Below are positions 43,046 through 50,318 of a stretch of DNA of 64,000 bases, one piece after another. The DNA comes from Candidatus Poseidoniaceae archaeon (GTDB lineage: Archaea > Thermoplasmatota > Poseidoniia > Poseidoniales > Poseidoniaceae), in the NCBI GenBank assembly GCA_030747695.1, contig JASLKG010000003.1:105757-169756 (forward strand), given 5' to 3'. Both the position numbers and the translations under genes were made by a program. The notes under the pieces were generated by a model. The model worked only from the letters and a program-made list of their open reading frames with translations, did not search any database and had not been told where the DNA came from. Position 1 is the first letter of the stretch. Each line of letters starts with the position of its first letter.

Positions 43046-44431
43046 TCAATCCCATGGCATCATTACCAAGGGGTTCCCTACGCTGCCTGGTTCAACAAGA
43101 ACCATTCCCTTATCTCCAGTCCCCTCATTTCTTTCAAAAACAGGGACTCCATTTACGACCGTTAATACAGGCCATCCGACTAATTCAATCCCATGAAATG
43201 GATTCCACCCGACCCTAGTCCAAGAATTAGAATCATTTACTGTTCTTATAGTGTCCATATCAACAACAACAACATCTCCATCCATTCCAACATTTAAGCT
43301 ACCTTTGCCAACCATCTGGTAGCATTCTGCAACATTTGTGCTCATCCAATTTGCAACTTGTTCAATCGTACATAAACCCGATTTAGCATGAGTTAGCATC
43401 ATTGGTAGTGATGTTTCAACGCCAGGCATACCCGAGGGTGCATTTGGCCACCCCTTACTCTTATCTTCTAACAAATGGGGGGCATGATCAGTTGCTATAC
43501 ATTGTATAGTACCATCTAGAAGTCTTTGCCAAAGAGTTTCTTTATCCTTTGAATATCTGATTGGCGGATTCATCTTTAGTCTTACATCACGTTCAAGGAC
43601 ATCAGTCTCGTCAAATGTAAGATGTTGAGGCAGAGTTTCAGATGTAATTCGGTGATTAGGCTCTAATTGTGAAAGAAAATCAGCTTCTATTCCACTTGTC
43701 AAATGAAGAATATGTAATCTATGCCCCGTTTCTTGAGCAATAGAAACAGCAAGTTTTGTTGCATTAAGGGCACATACATCATCTCTCCATTCCACATGTG
43801 CAGCTATATCATTTCTATCTTTGAATAATTCAAATCGCTCATTCAATCGATTTTCATCTTCAGCATGTACTGCAATTAATCCAGCAGTGTTCTCGAAAAT
43901 ATTACGTAAATGTTCAGTTTCATGTACTAGTAAATCTCCTGTTGAGGAGCCCATGAAAATTTTGATACCACAAATACCCGGAATGGAAACACCTTCTCCA
44001 GGTTTTCCGACTGCGAGTTGTAATTGCTTTACATTGTCTGGAGTTGCACCTATGAAGAATCCAAAATTTGTAATACATTTTTTCTGAGCAGAATCTATTT
44101 TTGATTGCATAGATTCAATTGTAGTTGCTGCAGGATTATTGTTTGGCATGTCTAGGAAACTTGTAATTCCTCCACTTGCAGCAGCAGCAGATCCTGATTG
44201 TAAATCTTCTTTGAATTCGTGACCTGGTTCTCTAAAATGAACCTGTGGGTCAATACCTCCAGGCAGAAGATACATCCCAGTTGCGTCGTAAACAAACTCC
44301 TCATCGTTAGGTTGTAAATTCCCTTCGGGGAGTATTTCTGAAATAATGCCATCAGTGATTCTAAGATCGCCTTCTATAGTACCATTTGGCAAAACCATTT
44401 TTGCCCCAGTTATCAAGATATTTTTACTCAT
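43046..44431 (-). CDS. pyrC: dihydroorotase
   Basis: Cyclises carbamoyl-aspartate to dihydroorotate in pyrimidine synthesis. The 461-residue amidohydrolase shows GGIDPQVHFREPGHEFKED, the carboxylated-Lys region GIKIFMGSSTG, zinc His residues in AVHAEDENR and LHILHLTSG, and the catalytic Asp in CIATDHAPHL. The first zinc motif reads Q-V-H rather than H-V-H; other dihydroorotases with QVH are known to me from memory, so activity is not excluded. ATG 44431 is chosen because GGAGATGA (44436-44443) precedes it closely and overlaps the stop of the upstream moaB gene, implying coupling. Confidence 0.9.
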   Translation of the reverse strand: MSKNILITGAKMVLPNGTIEGDLRITDGIISEILPEGNLQPNDEEFVYDATGMYLLPGGIDPQVHFREPGHEFKEDLQSGSAAAASGGITSFLDMPNNNPAATTIESMQSKIDSAQKKCITNFGFFIGATPDNVKQLQLAVGKPGEGVSIPGICGIKIFMGSSTGDLLVHETEHLRNIFENTAGLIAVHAEDENRLNERFELFKDRNDIAAHVEWRDDVCALNATKLAVSIAQETGHRLHILHLTSGIEADFLSQLEPNHRITSETLPQHLTFDETDVLERDVRLKMNPPIRYSKDKETLWQRLLDGTIQCIATDHAPHLLEDKSKGWPNAPSGMPGVETSLPMMLTHAKSGLCTIEQVANWMSTNVAECYQMVGKGSLNVGMDGDVVVVDMDTIRTVNDSNSWTRVGWNPFHGIELVGWPVLTVVNGVPVFERNEGTGDKGMVLVEPGSVGNPLVMMPWD

Positions 44432-44435
44432 TTGT

Positions 44436-44443
44436 TCATCTCC
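44436..44443 (-). promoter_or_regulatory. Shine-Dalgarno GGAGATGA of pyrC
   Basis: On the minus strand GGAGATGA overlaps the moaB stop codon and lies 4 bases before ATG 44431. It fixes the pyrC start against upstream in-frame ATGs. Confidence 0.7.
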
Positions 44444-44984
44444 TTCTCGCATTTTTTGGCCTGAACGCTTGACATACATCGTCATTCATGTCAATATACG
44501 GCCCTTCAAGTAAGTCTACACAATATGGTACTGCTTTCCATATTTCATCAATAGTTTCTCTAATGGATTTGGGCCTACCTGGAAGATTGAATATGAGACT
44601 AGATCCTCTACAGCCTCCAACCTGTCTAGATAGTATTGCAGTTGGAACATATTGCAGAGATATAGATCTCATCTGTTCACCAAATCCCGGTAGGATTCGT
44701 TCACATACAGCTTCAGTTGCTTCAGGGGTAACATCTCTAGATGAAGGGCCAGTTCCACCTGTGGTTACAACAACATCGCATTTTAGATTATCAACCATAT
44801 TGCATAATGCATTTTCTATTTGCTCTTTTTCGTCAGGTACAATGATTGAATGTGAAGTCCAATCAGATGCAATTGCTTCAACAAAAAATTGCTGAATAGC
44901 AGGCCCTCCCTCGTCATTATATTCCCCCGAAAAGGCCCGGTCAGAAACAGTGAGAATACCAAAGGTAGCAGGGTCACCAACCAT
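44436..44984 (-). CDS. molybdenum cofactor biosynthesis protein, MoaB/Mog family
   Basis: MoaB/MogA enzymes adenylylate molybdopterin before metal insertion. The 182-residue product shows GILTVSDRAFSGEYNDEGGPAI at the N-terminus and the molybdopterin-binding motif VVTTGGTGPSSRDVTPEA, followed by LPGRPKSIRETI, all family hallmarks. ATG 44984 is chosen since AGGTGA precedes it by about 5 bases and overlaps the stop of the upstream membrane-protein gene. No other molybdenum cofactor genes lie in the window. It is embedded in a minus-strand run: membrane protein, moaB, pyrC. Confidence 0.87.
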   Translation of the reverse strand: MVGDPATFGILTVSDRAFSGEYNDEGGPAIQQFFVEAIASDWTSHSIIVPDEKEQIENALCNMVDNLKCDVVVTTGGTGPSSRDVTPEATEAVCERILPGFGEQMRSISLQYVPTAILSRQVGGCRGSSLIFNLPGRPKSIRETIDEIWKAVPYCVDLLEGPYIDMNDDVCQAFRPKNARRR

Positions 44985-44988
44985 CAGT

Positions 44989-47097
44989 TCACCTCTCATT
45001 GCCATATTTTTCTTTAATATCTGCATGGAATGAATCAAGCAGTGTATCCTCAAAGAGTTCGGCTTGTCTACGAGTTTTTGTTGAGCGCATATGTAATACT
45101 GCCATCCCAACAAATGCAATAATTGCAATTGGGATTGCGGCTTCTAGTTTGTATTTGTGCATTACAGTAACTATGCCTTCAGCAGTATATGCCCACGTCA
45201 ATGAAGCAACAGATCCTCCTAAGAATGTAGCCCAAAGAACGCGCATGAATTTCATGCGGCTTAGTAATCCTAGCATTGCTCCAACTAATACTCCTGAAGC
45301 CATAAATGGTATCCATACAAATACGATAAGTCCCCAGAACCCCCATTTGTTAATCATCTCTCTTTTTTCGTTAGCAGTGTATTCTACAGTTGAAAGAATG
45401 TCGCCAAATAATTTAGTTTGTAGAACTCTACCTCCTAAACCATCTTGTTTAGCCACAGCAGCAACACGGTCATCCTTTGTGCCTTTTGTTGCCATTGTTT
45501 CGACACGCCCGGCTCCAGATCTATCTGCCAGTGTACTAACTAAATTTCTACCTTTGACAATTAATTCCTGCGCGCCAATCAAATCTGGATTTTCTCTAGA
45601 GATATAGTTTCGTAAGTCCCTTTCTATATCAATATTTGATTCTTTGAATCTAAAGAAAGCAAATCGTTGCGTTGGTTTGAATGCAACACGTACAAAGATA
45701 ATTGAATCTTCACTAGTGACTGTTGCCATTTGTAGTATTAGATTCTGTTTAGATCGGAAAAATCCTTTTACAGATTCACGTACTTCATCTTCAACTTTCG
45801 AAAGCAGATGTAAATCACGGAAGAAGGCCGTATAGTCTTGATCACTAGTTTCTTCTGCATCAACCATTCCACTTCCTACTCCGACTCCAGTTTCAAAATC
45901 TATCGCTTGATTTTCCCCTATGGAACGTATCGTTAACTGTACGGGTTTGAATACTCGGAACAAAGCAAATTCTTCAAGGATTTCTCTAAGTACATCGGAC
46001 CGAACATCCGCAGTATCTGAAAAAGTCCCTTCAGTATTGGAATATGGAATCATTATGTCAATAGAAAGGTCTCTAACTTCAATTTTGTATAAATCCCAAT
46101 CGATATTAATATGCAATCGCCTTTCTGTATTCCTCAAAACATCAACTACAACTTTCCTAATATGAGTTCTTGCAAGCATATCATCAGTATCTTGGTGATA
46201 TAATTTGTACATTACAGGATATGCGAGGAACAATGAGATCACTGATAATGAAAGAGAAACAAAAGCCATCCACCATGCAGGAATACCTGCAGCGCCGCCG
46301 GTAAGCATTGCAGTCTCTCTTCCTCCGCCTAATTCAGCCCCCATCAGCACAAACCCCCAGTTGCCTAAGTCTTGTACAGACCAACACGAGCGAGGGCCAT
46401 CATCCAAGATATTGGCTTCACGTTTAACTTGAGAATCAACCCATGGCAAGAATGCTAATGCGTTTTCAGTAGTTGATATTTCAAACTCGAGAACCTTTTC
46501 TAGACTTTCTGTGTTATTGACGCGGTCTGCTTCAGTAGCATTCGAATGATTTGTTCCTTCGACCCAAATGTCCACGGTAACAGTCAATTCATATTTTCCA
46601 GTCGGCCACTTATTATAATCAATAGTGGCATATCTAGTGCTGTATACTTCGCCTGAATTTGGATCCGGGTCAGAAGTTCCATCTACGCCACTAACATCCC
46701 AGCTCAATACAATGTAACCCTTTGCAAGATTTCTTCCAGATATTTCTATTGCTTCTATATCATTGTCCGGATATGCGTGAATCCATGGTGCGTTTTCTAA
46801 TTCAATACATTGTTCTCCACTATCTAATTGGGTGTCACTTGCCCAATTATCTAGAGCAGTAGACTCTCCAAACACGCCTCCCGACATACCGAATAATAGC
46901 AATGCGTAAACGATTCCATAACCTATTCCAGCCAACAAGATCCAGTCTTCACGAGCAGCAGGAAATCTATAACCTGAATCTGAAGTTCTTCGTTTTCGGA
47001 TTACTGCAAGTTCTCGAGCAATTTTATCAACGGGCTTCTTTTCACTAGTTTCTGGTACAACATTATCCGACTCGTTTGACTTAGAATCGGATGCCAT
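44989..47097 (-). CDS. large membrane protein with COG2426-like C-terminal domain
   Basis: A 702-residue protein. The N-terminus is acidic and cytosolic, followed by a membrane segment (about 51-72), an extracellular beta-rich domain (about 75-270) with Cys residues, a second membrane segment (about 275-300), a long cytosolic region (300-585), and a C-terminal part with three or four hydrophobic segments starting NKWGFWGLIVFVWIPFMASGVLVGAMLG. The last part resembles the small multidrug-export/COG2426 (SNARE-associated VTT-like) family. The combination is not one I recognise. Upstream lie a strong hairpin (47100-47118) and tRNA-Phe; downstream moaB starts 4 bases after its stop. Confidence 0.65.
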   Translation of the reverse strand: MASDSKSNESDNVVPETSEKKPVDKIARELAVIRKRRTSDSGYRFPAAREDWILLAGIGYGIVYALLLFGMSGGVFGESTALDNWASDTQLDSGEQCIELENAPWIHAYPDNDIEAIEISGRNLAKGYIVLSWDVSGVDGTSDPDPNSGEVYSTRYATIDYNKWPTGKYELTVTVDIWVEGTNHSNATEADRVNNTESLEKVLEFEISTTENALAFLPWVDSQVKREANILDDGPRSCWSVQDLGNWGFVLMGAELGGGRETAMLTGGAAGIPAWWMAFVSLSLSVISLFLAYPVMYKLYHQDTDDMLARTHIRKVVVDVLRNTERRLHINIDWDLYKIEVRDLSIDIMIPYSNTEGTFSDTADVRSDVLREILEEFALFRVFKPVQLTIRSIGENQAIDFETGVGVGSGMVDAEETSDQDYTAFFRDLHLLSKVEDEVRESVKGFFRSKQNLILQMATVTSEDSIIFVRVAFKPTQRFAFFRFKESNIDIERDLRNYISRENPDLIGAQELIVKGRNLVSTLADRSGAGRVETMATKGTKDDRVAAVAKQDGLGGRVLQTKLFGDILSTVEYTANEKREMINKWGFWGLIVFVWIPFMASGVLVGAMLGLLSRMKFMRVLWATFLGGSVASLTWAYTAEGIVTVMHKYKLEAAIPIAIIAFVGMAVLHMRSTKTRRQAELFEDTLLDSFHADIKEKYGNER

Positions 47098-47099
47098 GT

Positions 47100-47118
47100 T
47101 GTGCCCCTACGGGGCACA
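47100..47118. other. perfect 8-bp hairpin just upstream of a start codon
   Basis: TGTGCCCC, loop TAC, GGGGCACA (plus-strand reading). On the minus strand it lies between tRNA-Phe and the 47097 start, ending 2 bases before the ATG. It could shape the tRNA 3' trailer, act as a weak terminator, or occlude ribosome entry. Confidence 0.7.
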
Positions 47119-47169
47119 GGCACATGAATCCTCTGTTTTGTAATGAATACAAATTTTCAATCAGTTGAA

Positions 47170-47245
47170 TGGTGGGTTAGGCCGGACTTGAACCAGCGAC
47201 CTCGGCATCTTCAGTGCCGCGCTCTCCCAACTAAGCTACTAACCC
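47170..47245 (-). tRNA. tRNA-Phe (GAA), CCA encoded
   Basis: A complete cloverleaf on the minus strand. The acceptor GGGTTAG pairs with CTAACCC; the D stem is GCTT/GAGC; the anticodon stem CGGCA/TGCCG encloses loop CTGAAGA, giving anticodon GAA with G at position 37; the variable loop is AGGTC; the T stem GCTGG/CCGGC encloses TTCAAGT. Discriminator A is followed by a genomically encoded CCA. No intron. It lies 45 bases downstream of RNase PH on the same strand, so read-through transcription is possible. G37 is the site the wyosine pathway (TYW2 at 10805-11794) would modify. Confidence 0.97.
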
Positions 47246-47290
47246 GGGATACCTTGGGCACTAGTCTTTGCATTTCAAGCCTTTTGCAAA

Positions 47291-48115
47291 TCACACAATA
47301 TCTTCAAGCACAGCGATTTGCATTTCTGATAGTTGAGACAATCCATCTCTGGCCATATCTAACAATGCTTGCAATTCATCATAGGAAAATGTAGATTCTT
47401 CACCGGTGCCTTGTACTTCAACAAATCGACCGTCAGATGTGCCTACAACATTCATATCAACATCAGCGTTTGAGTCAAGAATATAATCAAGATCGAGGTA
47501 AACATCTTCACCAATTAGGCCAACTGAAATCGCAGATAAATCGTGAGGAATGACTCTGTTTTCATGATTACGAGCTTCAGTATCAGATAATTTCGGTGCA
47601 GACCATCCATTGTCTAAATCATCTTTTGTAGGCCTCAAATCTATAGGCAAACAATCACCACTCGCAATCAACCTACGAACAGCAAGTCGAAGTGCAATAT
47701 TTGCTGCAGTAATTGATGCACAACGAGTGCCTCCATCCGCATTTAGAACGTCACAATCAACAGTTAGTGCTAATGGTCCAAGAGCTTCAAGGTCGATAGC
47801 ACCTCGTAGAGATCTTGCAATTAGCCTTTCAATTTCTTGAGTACGGCCTTTGGCACCTCTTCTTTCCCTTCTAAACCTGGAATCTGTAGATCCTGGAAGT
47901 AATGAATATTCAGCGTGAACCCATCCCTTCGTAGCATCCCTAGGAAACCATCCAGGAAGACGTGCTTCCTTGGTCACACAACAGAGAATATGAGTGTTAC
48001 CTTGGCGATACATAATACTTGCAAGAGCATTAGGAGTGAAATCGATTTCAACTTCTATGTTTCGCATTTCATTCATTTCTCGTTCTGTTTCGAAACCGGT
48101 CTTGAATTTCGCCAT
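47291..48115 (-). CDS. rph: RNase PH (bacterial type)
   Basis: A phosphate-dependent 3'-5' exoribonuclease that trims tRNA 3' ends. The 274-residue product matches bacterial RNase PH rather than archaeal Rrp41: GWVHAEYSLLPGSTDSRFRRERRGAKGRTQEIERLIARSLR, then DCDVLNADGGTRCASIT and GRFVEVQGTGEESTFS. The usual N-terminal RPDGR motif is absent; the protein starts MAKFKTGFETEREMNEMRN. Core phosphate- and RNA-binding Arg residues in the SRFRRERR and GGTR segments are present. The tRNA-Phe gene follows directly, a fitting substrate. ATG 48115; the gene is divergent from thiolase (78 bases between starts). Confidence 0.9.
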   Translation of the reverse strand: MAKFKTGFETEREMNEMRNIEVEIDFTPNALASIMYRQGNTHILCCVTKEARLPGWFPRDATKGWVHAEYSLLPGSTDSRFRRERRGAKGRTQEIERLIARSLRGAIDLEALGPLALTVDCDVLNADGGTRCASITAANIALRLAVRRLIASGDCLPIDLRPTKDDLDNGWSAPKLSDTEARNHENRVIPHDLSAISVGLIGEDVYLDLDYILDSNADVDMNVVGTSDGRFVEVQGTGEESTFSYDELQALLDMARDGLSQLSEMQIAVLEDIV

Positions 48116-48193
48116 GAATGTGCGCAGAACACATCAGACATCAAGACTTCCCTACAAGCAATCCTTCAAGAATCAAGGACTATTGGCTATACT

Positions 48194-49339
48194 ATGGGCC
48201 GAGTTGCCATTTGCGGAGTTGCACGAACTCCTATTGGTAAATTTAGAGGCAGTCTTTCATCTGTTAGTGCTGTAGAACTCGGAACTAGAACAGTCAAAGA
48301 ACTTCTATCTAGGTGCGGTATAGATCCATCAAGTGAATTAATTGATGAGGTTATTTTTGGTCAAGTACTCCAGACTGGTTCAGGACAAGCCCCTGCACGC
48401 CAGGTTGCTTTAGGAGCAGGTCTGCCAAATTCAACGCCTTGTGTGACAATAAACAAGGTATGTGGATCTTCATTGAAGGCTGCAATGATGGCTGCTAACA
48501 GCATTCGTGCTGGTGAATACAATGCTATTATTGCAGGTGGTATGGAGAGTATGACTAATGCTCCCAAGTTCGAGAAGAGAAGAGGCGATGAAAAAGAACT
48601 CATCTCGGCAATGATTCATGATGGGTTGTGGGATGTGTACAATGATGTCCACATGGGCAACACTGGCGAAATTGTTGCAAATGAATGTAATATATCTCGT
48701 GAAAAGATGGATAAATTTGCAGCACGTTCTCAAAATAGTGCAGCAGAAGCAGAAGCTAATGGTTGGTTTGATTGGGAAAGATTCGATATGCCTGAACTAT
48801 CTACAGACGAGGGAGTACGCGCAGGAACAACCGTAGAGAAACTATCTGAATTGAAGCCAGTATTCCAAGAAGATGGAATGGTAACAGCTGGAAATGCATC
48901 AACACTCAATGATGGAGCATCAGCCATCCTTGTTGCAGATGAAGATTTTGCTAAGATAAATGGTTGGGAAATTATTGCAATCATTGAGGATTATTGTACT
49001 GCGGGAGTTGAACCCCATCGAGTCATGTATGCTCCAGTACCTGCAATAAATATGCTATTGAAGAGAGCAAATTTAGGTGTCATGGATATTGATATTTACG
49101 AACATAACGAAGCATTTGCAAGTGCTTCTTGTGCTATAGCTCAAGAAGTAGGAATACCAGAAGATAGATTCAATCTTCATGGAGGTGCAGTTGCTTTGGG
49201 GCATCCACTTGGAAGCAGTGGTACACGCTGTTTAATCACAATGATTGGAGTTATGCGCAGACTCGAAGCGAAGAGTGGGATTGTATCACTTTGCCTCGGG
49301 GGAGGAAACGCGGTTGCAATGCGTATTTCTTGTGATTAA
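48194..49339 (+). CDS. acetyl-CoA C-acetyltransferase (thiolase)
   Basis: Condenses two acetyl-CoA or cleaves 3-ketoacyl-CoA. The 381-residue product has nucleophile Cys90 in INKVCGSSLKAAM, the NEAFA motif (EHNEAFASAS), the catalytic His in GGAVALGHPLGSSGTR and the second Cys in SLCLGGGNAVAM. This is a full set for bacterial-type biosynthetic or degradative thiolase II. ATG 48194 (MGRVAICGVARTPIG) is the family start; the frame upstream is open to 47915 but covers rph in antisense. It may feed the mevalonate route to archaeal lipids or beta-oxidation; no HMG-CoA synthase gene is adjacent to decide. Confidence 0.92.
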   Translation: MGRVAICGVARTPIGKFRGSLSSVSAVELGTRTVKELLSRCGIDPSSELIDEVIFGQVLQTGSGQAPARQVALGAGLPNSTPCVTINKVCGSSLKAAMMAANSIRAGEYNAIIAGGMESMTNAPKFEKRRGDEKELISAMIHDGLWDVYNDVHMGNTGEIVANECNISREKMDKFAARSQNSAAEAEANGWFDWERFDMPELSTDEGVRAGTTVEKLSELKPVFQEDGMVTAGNASTLNDGASAILVADEDFAKINGWEIIAIIEDYCTAGVEPHRVMYAPVPAINMLLKRANLGVMDIDIYEHNEAFASASCAIAQEVGIPEDRFNLHGGAVALGHPLGSSGTRCLITMIGVMRRLEAKSGIVSLCLGGGNAVAMRISCD

Positions 49340-50272
49340 TCATTCCTTTTTCCTGTTGAAGAAGATAAAGAATATTGGTATCAATAATACGACACCTCCA
49401 ATACCGCCATAAATCAAGATATTACTGTTTGATGTTAATACTGAATTGATAGTGGTTTGATCTTGAACAAATACTACATTTTGCGTCACTGTTTGTGAAA
49501 TACAGTTCCCATTTGTGCAACTATATTCACTAGTTGCAGTGATATCGAACGAAAATTCCAGAGTATGTTGTCCTTCAGCATTAACTTGCCAAATCGATCC
49601 ATCATCTGGAACTACTATTTCAATTCTGAAAATATGGGGAGGACCCATTGATTCTACCTGAATTTTGTGGTATGGAAGCGTAGTAGAAATATTTCCATCA
49701 TTTGAATTTGTTAATTCAAGCATGAATTGATCAAAAGCATTACCCGTATTGAATAATTTATATTCTAACCATATTGAATCATCTTCATAATCATCTAAAT
49801 TAATAAGCACAGTTGGCTCTGACAACTCTAATGTTAATTCAGCAAATTGTCTGATTTGAGCTATTGAATTAGATTGAGACTCTGCATTATTTGGAGGAGG
49901 CACTCCACTCATTTCTTGAACTCTAGCCGTAACTGTAACTTGTATAGCGCCTTCAGGCATTCTTAGGTCTGCTAGTAATGATACTTGGAAAGTCTCTTCT
50001 GCACCAGCAGCCAGCGTAATTGTTCCTGGGGCTGAATTTGCTAATGGTCCACTTTGAATTTCAATTGAAATTTTTTCAATATGCAATGTTGGATTGTCAA
50101 CGGTACAGTTGATAACACCAGTTCGACTTGCCCCTGGATATACCTCGATAGAGGTTGCACCTTCACATTCCAAGTTAACATCCGCAAGGATTTGTGCTGA
50201 AGAATTTTCAATAATAATCGGAGAAAAAATAGAAAAGATGAGCAGAGTTAAAATTGGAACATTGCTCTGCAT
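49340..50272 (-). CDS. exported, C-terminally anchored hypothetical protein
   Basis: Not recognised. A 310-residue protein with a signal peptide (about 1-27, ending near NSSAQ), a beta-rich ectodomain that looks like two or three immunoglobulin/CARDB-type sandwiches (VNCTVDNPTLHIEKISIEIQ, LEYKLFNTGNAFDQFMLELTN), a Cys pair in SCTNGNCIS, a transmembrane helix (about 281-303) and a short basic tail (FNRKKE). ATG 50272 gives the cleanest signal peptide; ATG 50293 is an alternative. It is convergent with and abuts thiolase, and follows rqcH by 46 bases on the same strand. Confidence 0.7.
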   Translation of the reverse strand: MQSNVPILTLLIFSIFSPIIIENSSAQILADVNLECEGATSIEVYPGASRTGVINCTVDNPTLHIEKISIEIQSGPLANSAPGTITLAAGAEETFQVSLLADLRMPEGAIQVTVTARVQEMSGVPPPNNAESQSNSIAQIRQFAELTLELSEPTVLINLDDYEDDSIWLEYKLFNTGNAFDQFMLELTNSNDGNISTTLPYHKIQVESMGPPHIFRIEIVVPDDGSIWQVNAEGQHTLEFSFDITATSEYSCTNGNCISQTVTQNVVFVQDQTTINSVLTSNSNILIYGGIGGVVLLIPIFFIFFNRKKE

Positions 50273-50318
50273 ATTCGTTCCAAAAACATGCAATATAAGA
50301 TACTGATGCCGTTTTATT

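Noticed and set aside
47915..48193. N-terminal extension of the thiolase frame
   Set aside because: It covers rph in antisense, has no thiolase similarity, and ATG 48194 matches the family start.
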